Positions 51,501-59,673 of a stretch of DNA of 64,000 nt are shown one piece after another. The notes beneath the pieces were generated by a model. The model was given only the letters and a program-made list of their open reading frames with translations, did no database searches and was not told the DNA's origin. A program made the position numbers and the translations under genes. Each line of letters opens with the position of its first letter. Position 1 is the first letter of the stretch. This DNA is from Brachypterus glaber (lineage: Eukaryota > Arthropoda > Insecta > Coleoptera > Kateretidae): contig OY294044.1 of the NCBI GenBank assembly GCA_958510825.1, forward strand, positions 75,252,895 to 75,316,894, given 5' to 3'.

Positions 51501-54500
51501 GAATAGGTGCGCCTGATACGAACATTTTAATTTTATTTTCTGTTTTAGATTTTTATTAATATAAATAATCATTGAGGCCTAATGGCTCAAATTAATAATA
51601 ATATAAATAATTTTATCATTTTCTTTTACCATTCTTTTATCTTTCTGCGGAAGTTCAGCCAATTTTGCTTCTAAAGCTTTTTATTTGATAGTTCAACCAT
51701 ATTTCTTTATTAATTAGTTTCCAAATTTGTTTATTTTTCGATATTGGACTATTTTTTAAACTTTATATATTTAATTTCTTTAAAGAAACGCAGTGTCTAA
51801 CTTCAGATTTTGTCGAAACCATGAACGTAGAGAAACTAAGATTTTGTTTCGGTGTGTATATTTCCCTTTAGACTAGCAATGCGTCAGACACATAATCTGG
51901 TTTTCTTGTTTTAACTCATGAGATTATATGTTTAAGATGACGATATGTATTCGCTGTATGTTACTTAATAGTAATTGTTACTACCCAACACTGCAATACA
52001 AATTCTCTTTGTATATTTTAGTTCCAGAAGTGGGAAGATGGTCTCAAGATACAGGATCCGACAACGAGTTCCATAAAACCTCCCCACCGTTACCAAATCC
52101 AGACATGATATCTGACACAGTGTTGCCACCCGCACTGCAATGCGAGCAGTATATGGTACGAGCTCACTACGATAACCAATACAATCCCAACGGTTCTATG
52201 TTCAAAGGAGAATATTTACCGAAAATGATGCCCCACGATAATATGAATTATCAGGAATACGCGGAAAGATGTTCGGATATTGATGAAAAACATCATATGA
52301 ACGACAAATACCTTTTCCCTTATACAGGTGAGCTAATAGTGTATTAAGGAACAAGTTTCATAAGAAAATATTTTATCGCGCACGTCTTTATAGAAAACGA
52401 GCATAGTGATGCGTTTTCTGTATGACAGTGGGATAAAAAAGTCTTATAAAACATTTTTTATATAATTTTTTCTATTTTGATTATTACATGAAGAGTGCAA
52501 CTAATATAAGGCTATAACCCTAATTTTTTGCGAAATACGGTTTTTGCTTGAAATGAGTTCTACTTAAGGTACTTTATCGCTCTAGTTGATAAAAATTCCT
52601 AATATGTTACTAGAAGTTGCAAAAAATGCATTGGAAAATAAGGTTAGGGGTGCAAATTTTAATAATTTCTTTTTTTGCCCCACCCAAATATTTTCCGTTA
52701 ACTATTCTTATTTAAAATAGGAGTTGCCCTATTTAAAACTAGAAAAGACAATATTAAAAAAAAACAATCTTATAATAAACAGGTATACCTATAGGTAAGG
52801 CTTTTTTAGCCATTCCTTATTTCTCCCACCCAAATATTTACAGTTAACTATTTTTGATTAAAAAAGGCTTATGAACCTATTTAAGGGCCACTTGCACCAA
52901 CTTTTGGTCTGGGATTATCTCAGCTAAACCGAGTTTAAGTTAAAAATGCTGCGTTCTGATTGGTCGGCCGTCAATTTAATTCAAGTTTAAAGTTAAACCT
53001 TCATTGATGCAAGTGGCCCTAAGACTAACCAAGAGAAGATTTTATGCAAAAACGACCTCATAAGAAATGTGTGGGTTAGGCCCTTTTGATAATTAAGGGC
53101 ATTGTTTAGGCCCTTAGTTTGTTGTTGAAATCTACATAAAACGATGTAAACAATTAAACACTATTAAAATATAAATATTTTTAAGTATAAATATCATTAG
53201 AAAAAAAATTAATCCTATTTTTACTTCTCCTGTAAAATAATAATTTTGTAGGTTACGCCCTTATGTGAGTTGCACTCTTCACATGTCAAAAATGCTACGA
53301 AAATTTAATGACAAAAATTGTCTTCTTAGCTAAAAAATATTCTTTTCTTTCGTATAATTGGCTAGCACAAATGTTTAGTTATGATTTACAACATAGAAAT
53401 TTATTTTGCTATTGTTGCATTGCTATTTAAAGCACTCGAAGCAACTAAAAGCTAACGTTAATTTAAAATTGAAAAACAAAAAAAGTACATGTTGTTACCA
53501 TTTTCGCAATATAAAAATTATGATTATTGTATTAAAAAAAAAAACAAAATAGAAAAAAAAAAATATTTAATGCACGAATTATCACCCACCTAGAAATGTT
53601 TGCTAACACTTTATTTTGTTTTATGCTGCGTAGATAATATTATGATTACAGGTTTGTACCTCAAAAAAATTTATAAAATTTTATATTAAATTTTTATATT
53701 CTAGTAAAGGCTTCTTTTTAATACTTTAATTTTTGTTGTGTATATTCGCCTAGTTTTAAAGGATCGCTAATAGCGATCCTTTGATCCTTGTAGGGATTTG
53801 AAACAAAATAAATCAAACTGTTAATTGTTCTCTAGAATAATAGAGACTATGGAAGCAGTCTATAGATAAAACCTAATGCTTATAAACTTCTGGGAAATTA
53901 GTTTTAGCTTTTGTAACCTAATTGTGATAGATATCTACCGCGGTGTGTTTGTGGTGGCATTTAGTGTGATCATTATACATCGGATTTTAGGGAGTCGTGA
54001 CGTCAAAATCCATAGCCGGGTACAATAAGTTAACAAATTCATATTAATTTTATAAAAATGTTTAATATGTTGCCAAACTGCTACACTATCAAAGAAAATT
54101 ATATAAATATTATGAAAATCCCCGTTTTATTTAAGTAAAAGAAAATTAAAAAAAATAACCATTCTGAAAATTACGATTTAGTTGGGGTCTTTAGTAATCC
54201 AAATTTAATTTTATAGCATTGTGACATGGTGGCTGGGTATTACTTTTACCAAATTAAAAAAAAAATGCCTGGCCAATGGTTTTTTATTCGCAATAAAAGG
54301 TCACGTGACGTTTATAACTCTTGATTAAAATTAATTTTGTATTTTTTTAATTACTTTAAATATTAAATTGTCCTTGTTACTCATCTCTTTTATGGGTTTT
54401 TGTATTCACATGTCTTAAAATATTAGTTTTTCTTTCCCAAGTTAAGTCTTTTTACAAAATGTGCAGTGTAAAATATTGCTGTCGAACTCTAGTTCTAGAT

Positions 54501-57500
54501 AATCTTCAATCCACGATTTAACCGTAGTAAGTAATGGTTTTACGAACATTTTATTAAGGGATTTAGCTAATTAAATGAACGGTGACAAATGAATATTAGA
54601 TTAGGCCCAATAGGTATGTATATTAAAAAAGAAAAAGTTAGAGCAAAAAAAGAAATTAATTCGCATTGCTAAGTCAAACAAAATGACTCAATTTAAGGCC
54701 TATCCAGAAGCTTTCATAAGAACATAAAACATAAGAATGCGATGCCGTGATTGATTTACAAGATACATGGCGGTACATCAAGCCAATCACGGCATCGCAT
54801 TGTTATGTACTACGTTGTTATGCGAGCCTGTGGATATTCCGTTACTTGCAATAAAAACCTTTTTTCCGCATGCGCGTGATTCTAACCAATAAAATAACGT
54901 ACGCTTGATTTTACATCTCACTTATTTCGTCGCACGCATACGGAAACAAGTTTAGAGCTTTTAGATCTCTGCAAAGTACATGTTTATAACGAGTCACCTT
55001 CCAGTCACCTCTCCACAAATTGAATAAAACACAAAAAGATTTCGTCGGTAGTTTGCTTTTTCTACAAACACTATATGTTTTAGTTGTGTAATTTTGTATT
55101 TTATTTATATTTTATTTATAATATGAAAAAAAAAAAAAGATTTGAGTAACAATCATAATTACGAAGAAGTTTTTAAAAACATTTTTCACAAGTTATAAAC
55201 GTCACGTGACGAGTCATGTGAGTGGTTATTGCAAATAGAAAAGGATTGGCCAGGCAGATTTTTTTAACTTGATAATAGTTATACCCAGCCACCATATTAC
55301 AATACTATTAAATAAAATTTTGATTATTTAAAAGTCCAGCTAAATCATAATTTTCGGATCTGTTATGTTTTTTTTTTATTTTTAACGCTAGGGGATTTTT
55401 ATAATATTTATATACTTTTCTTTGTAAATGTAGTAGTTTGATAGCCTATAAAACATTTTTATAAAATTATTATTAAGTTTTTGTACCCGGCTATTTGACG
55501 TCACGACTCGGTAAAATCCGTACTCTAGTGATCATCTTGAAACCCTGATTTTTTTTAATTTTGTGGTATTTTAAAAGCACGGGTCGGATCGAAGTAGCCA
55601 TTACCGGGGGCACGCAAAAATTAGAATTTTAAAAACCTCTTTTTATTTATGTCATGTCGACGCTGTTTGCTTGGTCATGGTTGTTTCTCTCTAAAAAACG
55701 AATAATTAATAAAAAAACAATATTTTTGTATTAACTATGCGTTTTTTGAAAAGAGAAACAATTAAAAAAAAAAAAGATTAAGTCCTTCTCCACAAGTCAT
55801 GAACCATGACATTGAGTATTAACAGCGTCGACATGACATTTCGCTTGGTGAACAATAGTTTAAAGTGTCTATTTACTTGAAAAAAAGAGTTTTTTTTTAT
55901 TCTAATTTTTGCATGCCCCCGGTAATGGCTACTTCGATCCCACCCGTGTTTATAAGTATTTAATTTGTTATTTAATAGGTATATCTTGTTGTGTATAGGT
56001 AAATTAATCCTTTTTTTGTTAACTCTTTTTTTTTAATTTAAAATCGAACGAACCGACAGATTTTTTAAATTCTTTGTAAAAATTGACCACAGGAATCAAG
56101 TAATCAAATTATTTATATGCAACTTGCATAATGCAAGATGATTACTCTAACTAAATGTCCATAGAAGACACCGTGGATTTAGAGTATTCTCTAATTTGCA
56201 TGCATAGGAATATTTAGAAAAGAGAGGATGGTAATGAAGACTTTCTTTCATTCAAAGGGCGGAACTTCTCGTTATAATCTAACTGCATATATTATTATTA
56301 AGTAAAAATAGTTTAGTGCCTTATAGACGGCAATCTATTAAAATCTATAAAGAAATGTCACTGCTCTACTACAGAATTTTCACAATCAATGAGACAATCC
56401 CTACCAAAATGTCATATAGCTGCTACTTCACGCTTTTTTGCAATCATCAGTGAGCATATATTGGTATGGTGGCTTTCGCACCGACTGTTGAAAATTTAAA
56501 ATACTTATTAAAAATAAGTGTAACTGTAAAGTATTTTAAATTTTCAACAGTCGGTGCGAAAGCCACCATACCAATATATGCTCACTGATGATCGCAAAAA
56601 AGTGTGAAATAGCCGCTATATGACATTTTGGTAGGGATTTTCTCATTGATTGTGAAAATTCTGTAGTAGAGCAGTGCAATTTCTTTATAGATTATTATTA
56701 AGCCTAATAATTATTTTCGAACCCCAGTTAAAACATTGATATTTTTTGTTAAAGCCGAGGAGGATCACATTCCAATCCACAACTATCTGTCCCACCCTTC
56801 GAGTCGTATGATGTCACCAGTCACCAATGACGTAAACAACCCTGGATTGGACTATCACGGATCGACGATGGGATCGCAAATGGGTTCCACGCTGGGCTCG
56901 CAAATGGGTTCCCGTATGGGTTCGGTGCTGGGATCGATTCACGGATCGCACTGCGGCAGTTTCCGGGGTTCCCCGTCGCCACTGTTGCCTCCCGTGTCCA
57001 TGATTCATTCTGGACTTCCGCCTGATCCACCAACACAGTAAGTTTTTTTATATATTTCTACTTATACTTGACAATATTCTTTATTATTTAAATCTTATAC
57101 GTATTACGTTTAAGTTTAAGTGTAAACTCAAATTTATTTCATGTTGACTATAGTAACGGTACATTTCAAGTCTTTTAATTAAAATTCTCCTAATTTACTT
57201 AAGATTGTACTTAATTAAGTTTTACAAAATAATGAGACAAGTGTATGAAACTAAAAAAAAAAAATATTATAATCATCGTAAATAATACAATCTGTATAGA
57301 TAATCACTAAAAAATATTTAGAATCAATATATAAAGATTTATTGGAATATAAATATACTATGAATATAACCTAAAATCATCGGCAACATTTTAAATCTTC
57401 CTATAGTAAATTTTACTTACATGGCTACCCGATTCGAATATTTTCGCCACACTGTAATAAATTTGAATGCACTTGGGAATTTTGGCTATTTTCTCGACAT

Positions 57501-57734
57501 TACATAATGACATTTGAAATTTTGAAAATTGCCAATGTCTCGAAGTAAATAAGCTTATAACATATATTAACAATATTTATTTTCTAATAGTTGGTGTTGG
57601 CAATATGACAAATAGGTTGAAACTAACATTGGGATTTTGGTGGTAAGAGTACCAACTAATAAAAATTTATATTATACTAATCATTATATTTCTTTAACAG
57701 AGTGGATGAAAAAAATGAAGAAACATCTGTATGA
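37928..57734 (+). CDS. stan: Starry night/Flamingo (CELSR), whole gene: 13 coding exons
   Basis: Atypical seven-pass cadherin of the planar cell polarity core; in flies it forms homophilic bridges across apical junctions and recruits Frizzled and Van Gogh to opposite faces (family knowledge). Coding exons: 37928-39579, 40039-43198, 43512-44994, 45542-47070, 47938-48156, 49040-49260, 49364-49699, 49765-49864, 49920-50133, 50418-50771, 52022-52327, 56755-57037, 57701-57734. They total 9,891 nt, divisible by three, giving 3,296 residues; every junction has GT..AG and consistent phase. Order: signal peptide, nine cadherin repeats (the last degenerate), EGF, LamG, EGF, LamG, EGF, laminin-EGF, HRM, GAIN/GPS, 7TM, tail with C-terminal ETSV. 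Drosophila Stan is somewhat longer. Paralogues are excluded because only CELSR/Stan combines these domains. No frameshift or stop was found. Confidence 0.96.
39580..40038 (+). other. stan: stan intron within EC3 (459 bp)
   Basis: GTAAGT..TTTTTTAG ends. AT-rich, with no repeat or ORF of note. Confidence 0.85.
40039..43198 (+). CDS. stan: stan coding exon 2: rest of EC3 to first LamG
   Basis: Residues 551-1604. EC3 to about 633, EC4 634-744, EC5 745-847, EC6 848-950, EC7 951-1056, EC8 1057-1163, each with calcium motifs such as ATDADxGxNA, LDRE/LDYE and DVNDN. EC5 has DANNFAPVF and EC7 DINDSPPAF instead of strict DxNDN. EC9 (about 1164-1260) lacks most calcium residues. EGF-like modules lie at about 1365-1422 and 1429-1460 (CQNNGVC, CVC) with a third irregular one to 1507; LamG1 starts near 1514. 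Acceptor TTTTTTAG; donor AAG|GTAAGT, phase 0. Confidence 0.96.
43199..43511 (+). other. stan: stan intron within LamG1 (313 bp)
   Basis: GTAAGT..TTTTGCAG ends; no other feature seen. Confidence 0.85.
43512..44994 (+). CDS. stan: stan coding exon 3: LamG, EGF, LamG, EGF, laminin-EGF
   Basis: Residues 1605-2098. It finishes LamG1 (FEGCISDLEI), then an EGF module (CNSRPCKNGGEC..CACPQGYGGRDC), LamG2 (YLEGCIQDVRIG), two further EGF-like modules (CPTTSTC..CMCNEGHVG; CENQGAC..CVC) and laminin-type EGF modules (CHCDVEAGYNPDC; CDCYHIGSYSTQC..CRCRDGVIGQKCDSC). Donor GAAG|GTAGGA, phase 1. Read-through would stop soon in the intron. Confidence 0.95.
44995..45541 (+). other. stan: stan intron before the HRM exon (547 bp)
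   Basis: GTAGGA..GTTTTAG ends. It holds a small TATAATG/CATTATA palindromic area near 45420-45470 and nothing else recognised. Confidence 0.8.
45542..47070 (+). CDS. stan: stan coding exon 4: hormone-receptor motif and GAIN/GPS
   Basis: Residues 2099-2608. The HRM is about 2101-2156 (YDGCPR, IWWPRTTFG, CPKGAYGKASR, GGWQEPDMFNC). The GAIN region follows; basic pairs appear near RNRREK. The GPS has CVHW, GC and NCSCNHLSTFAVLVD, so the expected cleavage pair is Leu2595-Ser2596 with His2594 before it, a cleavable HL/S form. Acceptor TTTTAG, donor GAG|GTAAAT, phase 0. Confidence 0.95.
47071..47937 (+). other. stan: stan intron between GPS and TM1, with palindromic insert
   Basis: GTAAAT..TTTTTAG ends. 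It contains the inverted pair ATTTTGCACCGATG (47299) / CATCGGTGCAAAAT (47831), and inside it a hairpin at 47500-47559 where GCTACACTTTTC and CCAACCAAA are mirrored. A second diverged copy of that hairpin stands at about 47664-47750. Probably a MITE. Confidence 0.75.
47938..48156 (+). CDS. stan: stan coding exon 5: TM1 and TM2
   Basis: Residues 2609-2681. Hydrophobic segments CFAISLPLLFATYLVLALI (TM1) and LVLCVFLAELLYFVALKA (TM2) are separated by a polar, basic loop. Acceptor TTTTTTAG, donor GAA|GTAAGT; both ends phase 0. Confidence 0.93.
48157..49039 (+). other. stan: stan intron between TM2 and TM3, with inverted repeats
   Basis: GTAAGT..TTTTCTAG ends. TTTTATCCAACACCTT (48273) is mirrored by AAGGTGTTGGATAAAA (48698), and a second palindrome at about 48728-48835 mirrors TGTATTAAGT and GAATATCA.CCCAC around GGCC. 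The intron's ORF (48806-49039) has no known domain. Confidence 0.75.
49040..49260 (+). CDS. stan: stan coding exon 6: TM3 and TM4
   Basis: Residues 2682-2755. It starts FACKLVAIGLHYLWLASFSW (loop cysteine plus TM3), then VDAIHLYRMLTEM, and MGYVVPAVVVSLAVGV (TM4). The early Cys can pair with the Cys at the start of the next exon. Acceptor TTTTTCTAG, donor CTT|GTAAGT, phase 2. Confidence 0.94.
49364..49699 (+). CDS. stan: stan coding exon 7: TM5, TM6, TM7
   Basis: Residues 2755-2867. CWVSLYESVVW (extracellular loop 2), TM5 ISLLVFINFFVLIFSI, TM6 LLWVSVVALPLLGATWVLAL, TM7 LTPFLSAAVLVHAAFSMAGY, ending CFANQRVRQNLI. Acceptor ATTTTTAG, donor AAG|GTAATT, phase 2. Confidence 0.95.
49765..49864 (+). 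CDS. stan: stan coding exon 8: start of cytoplasmic tail
   Basis: Residues 2867-2900: SILKCMGKKVPLLETTSVVG and a Ser/Thr/Asn-rich stretch. Introns on both sides are very short (65 and 55 bp). Donor TCG|GTATGA, phase 0. Confidence 0.88.
49920..50133 (+). CDS. stan: stan coding exon 9: Ser/Thr-rich tail
   Basis: Residues 2901-2972, very rich in Ser and Thr (GISTSSTTSRSTTKTGSSPY), ending DVPSYLRGFEQEH. Acceptor TTTTTTTAG, donor CATG|GTAAAT, phase 1. Confidence 0.88.
50418..50771 (+). CDS. stan: stan coding exon 10: charged tail segment
   Basis: Residues 2972-3090. Basic RHRDREERIDEPDRRERRGG, an acidic Asp-Ser run (GDSDSDSDGSEGR, SHSSDDDESS), then RGTPP-type and IPQSYGGRWSSQLPEAYLPN motifs. The acceptor is a TAGTAG pair: 50418 adds one Val, 50421 omits it, both in frame. 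Donor AACA|GTAAGT, phase 1. This is exon 11 if one untranslated first exon is counted. Confidence 0.88.
50772..52021 (+). other. stan: stan intron 50772-52021 (1.25 kb)
   Basis: GTAAGT..ATTTTAG ends. A GGGATCAGATTAGATCCC palindrome lies at about 51287-51304. Otherwise unremarkable AT-rich sequence. Confidence 0.8.
52022..52327 (+). CDS. stan: stan coding exon 11: tail
   Basis: Residues 3090-3192: PEVGRWSQDTGSDNEFHKTS, PPLPNPD, then QYNPNGSMFKGEYLP and ERCSDIDEKHHMNDKYLFPY. Acceptor ATTTTAG, donor ACAG|GTGAGC, phase 1. Followed by the largest intron (4.4 kb). Confidence 0.87.
52486..53287. mobile_element. About 800-bp element in stan intron, split by a MITE
   Basis: The left end (TGAAGAGTGCAACTAATATA, GGCTATAACCCTAATTTT) is mirrored at the right end (AATTTTGTAGGTTACGCCCT, GTTGCACTCTTCA). 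A smaller element sits inside at 52885-53019. Confidence 0.75.
52885..53019. mobile_element. 135-bp MITE with TAA duplication nested in the preceding element
   Basis: Ends GGGCCACTTGCACCAA and near-complement; TAA directly outside both (52882-52884, 53020-53022). The arm includes AAACCGAGTTTAA-like sequence. Harbinger-like by duplication size. Confidence 0.85.
53757..53782. repeat. Perfect short hairpin
   Basis: AAAGGATCGCT, loop AAT, AGCGATCCTTT. In a nuclear intron this is not a bacterial terminator. Confidence 0.8.
53966..55535. mobile_element. 1.57-kb foldback element in stan intron, with nested MITEs
   Basis: Arms of about 360 bp (53966-54330 and about 55180-55535) share CGAGTCGTGACGTCAAA-type, ATAGCCGGGTACAA, GGTGGCTGGGTAT and TCACGTGACGTTTATAA blocks. 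Inside stand a palindrome at about 54698-54835 (AGAATGCGATGCCGTGATTG and complement) and a relative of the 13880 MITE at about 54850-54955. Confidence 0.8.
55578..55948. mobile_element. 371-bp palindromic element in stan intron
   Basis: Ends CACGGGTCGGATCGAAGTAG and near-complement; arms continue CCATTACCGGGGGCA.GCAAA and ATGTCATGTCGACGCTGTT, mirrored. The centre is AT-rich. Confidence 0.85.
56342..56693. mobile_element. 352-bp near-perfect palindrome just upstream of stan exon 12
   Basis: Arms of about 170 bp differ at only a handful of positions; landmarks CTCTACTACAGAATTTTCAC, CCCTACCAAAATGTCATATA and GGTGGCTTTCGCACCGACTG are mirrored. The loop is only about 30 nt. It ends 61 bp before the exon at 56755, whose own pyrimidine tract is weak. 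Confidence 0.9.
56755..57037 (+). CDS. stan: stan coding exon 12: tail with GSxx repeats
   Basis: Residues 3192-3286. EEDHIPIHNYLSHPSSRMMS, then ten or so reiterations of a Gly-Ser-x-x unit (GSTMGSQMGSTLGSQMGSRM and on to GSFRGS), then a proline-rich end LPPDPPT. Donor CA|GTAAGT overlaps the codons CAG TAA, so an unspliced transcript stops at once after PPTQ. Acceptor TGTTAAAG has a weak pyrimidine tract. Confidence 0.9.
57701..57734 (+). CDS. stan: stan last coding segment: PDZ-ligand terminus
   Basis: Residues 3286-3296, QVDEKNEETSV then TGA. The final ETSV fits the class I PDZ ligand (Thr at -2, Val at 0). The acceptor TTCTTTAACAG is sound and the phase (2 into 1) matches exon 12. Assigned by splice phase and motif; no cDNA is available here. 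Confidence 0.78.
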
Positions 57735-58097
57735 TGGATATATTTTTTAACTACTGTACAAATCACCCCTATTTATTATTGTATAATGTATTTTAAACTT
57801 AATGTTTTATTTTAATGTAAGAGTAATATAAACATTTTTTCGCGTAAAAATAATACTTTTTAAAATATACTTTCAAAAACTGAATTTTTTCGTTTGACAA
57901 AGAAGTACAACAATTTTGTTTAATTATACACCGTACTTTAAATTTAGATTTATCATCACTTTAGTATGCATTATTTTTAAATATTTATCATAAAAAGAGA
58001 AAAAGTAAAGAAATATACTTCATTATTAATACTGATATATAGTTCCCGTTTGCCTAGCCTACCCTGTTCTGTTATGAGCTTATTTCGAAAAAATAAA
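57735..58097 (+). other. stan: Likely stan 3' UTR with first AATAAA
   Basis: AT-rich sequence after the TGA. The first canonical AATAAA is at 58092-58097. An AATATAAA variant near 57826 could act earlier. The end of the transcript is inferred. Confidence 0.45.
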
Positions 58098-58394
58098 TGG
58101 CACATCAATATTTTAATGCGTTCTCTTATTTTCCAAATCTCAAAAAATATTTGTATGTACTTAAGTCTCCGAGAAAATGACGAATATATTAAAAATGCTT
58201 TATACCACAAAAGTATCAAATCGTTTGAGTAACTTATGAAAATAAAAATACCCCCGAAAACCCAACCAATTGTTTTTAGATAAGCAACAATTGAAAAAAC
58301 ATAACTATAAATTAATGAATAAGAATATAAGGACTTAGGCTAGTCAAAAGGAATGTTATATTTAAAAAATATGCATATTAAAAAGTTGATGTTT

Positions 58395-58871
58395 AGTTTT
58401 GATTTTTGGGGAACAGGGCTTTGCATCTGACTAAAATTGTTATCTAATTTGCTGTGACGTTTCGACGATGGATTTTCGTCGTTTTCGAACCTTTATTGGA
58501 AATAAAAAAGTATATATAAGTATAAAAAAAAATACAATTGTTTAAACATTTAACTTAACCTTAAAATAAATAATAATAAAATACAGAGAAGAACTTACAG
58601 AGAATTAAAGCCAAAGATTAGTCATTGTCACTAACAATAAACACTCACATAAACAAAACATTATTTAAACAAATAAATAACAGTTAAAAAATAAAATCAA
58701 GACAGTGTACTTTACTATACGCAGCAACTGAACCTACTAGCTGGATTCGAAAACGACGAAAATCCATCGTCAAAACGTCACAGCAAATTAGATAACAATT
58801 TTAGTCAGATGCAAAGCCCTATTCCCCAAAAATCAAAACTAAATTATACAAATCGGGCAAAAACTTTCAAT
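58395..58871. mobile_element. 477-bp inverted-repeat element with 17-bp direct repeats
   Basis: Arms of about 100 bp share AGTTTTGATTTTTGGGGAA, GGGCTTTGCATCTGACTAAA, TTGTTATCTAATTTGCTGTG and ACGATGGATTTTCGTCGTTT. TTAAAAAGTTGATGTTT stands at 58378-58394 and again at 58872-58888, an unusually long duplication for a MITE. Confidence 0.8.
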
Positions 58872-58888
58872 TTAAAAAGTTGATGTTT

Positions 58889-59437
58889 TTAATTAAGTAC
58901 ATAGATCATAAATGCTTAAAATCTTAGATAATTTAATTAGAAGATATATAAATTTATTCTAAGACTGTAAGTATAACAATCCACAAAATATTCCGAATTT
59001 ATTTAATTAAAGTATGTAAACCCTATAGAAATTATATTTAATAGCATTATTAGAAATTTTCTGATCGTACTATATTTGTTTTGGAATATTTCTCTAATGC
59101 TAAGGCTATAAATAATTATTGATACATTCTTTATACATTAAAATGCAAAAAAATACTAGTATTAAGTGCCATAAATCTTTTTAGCTAAAGACTCAAATCA
59201 AAAATGCACTTCTTAATAAATATAGTACAATATGTAGGTGCCTACATAGTTAACTAAAATCAAATTAATTAAAATATTTACCAGCTTTAGGCTTGGTACT
59301 AAAAAAAATAACTTATTAAGAAAGTACTGTAAGTGCTTATGAGTTGGACAACAATTACTTCATGGTTACACTACAATTATTTTTGATTTTATGTACCTAT
59401 ACTTTTGCTTTTATGATATAATGTATGTAATACACAA
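58889..59437. other. AT-rich spacer
   Basis: No gene or structured repeat recognised. Confidence 0.5.
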
Positions 59438-59673
59438 AGTTGATACTTTCATTACAATAACAGGGTCGGACAGCAGGAAATTTAAATTATTTATAATTTT
59501 TGGTGAGTTTATTAAATAGATACCTATTCCGAATAAGATTTTACGTCTGTATAGACATATACAGACATATAATCTTATTTGGCATAGGTATGTATTAAAG
59601 AAACTCACCAAAAATTAGAAATAATTTAAAATTCCTGTTGTCCGACCCTCTTATTGTAATGAAAGTATCAACT
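59438..59673. mobile_element. 236-bp palindromic element
   Basis: AGTTGATACTTTCATTACAA, AGGGTCGGACA.CAGGAA, AATTTTTGGTGAGTTT and AATAAGATT are mirrored on the right. The core is GTCTGTATAGACATATACAGAC, itself palindromic. Confidence 0.85.

Larger units (their letters stand above)
52328..56754 (+). other. stan: stan 4.4-kb intron packed with inverted-repeat elements
   Basis: GTGAGC..GTTAAAG ends. It holds at least five palindromic elements, listed separately, and a relic of the 35-kb family at about 56040-56130. No ORF with a known domain. Confidence 0.85.

Noticed and set aside
53757..53782. Rho-independent terminator-like hairpin
   Set aside because: The context is an intron of a nuclear animal gene; it is only a palindrome.
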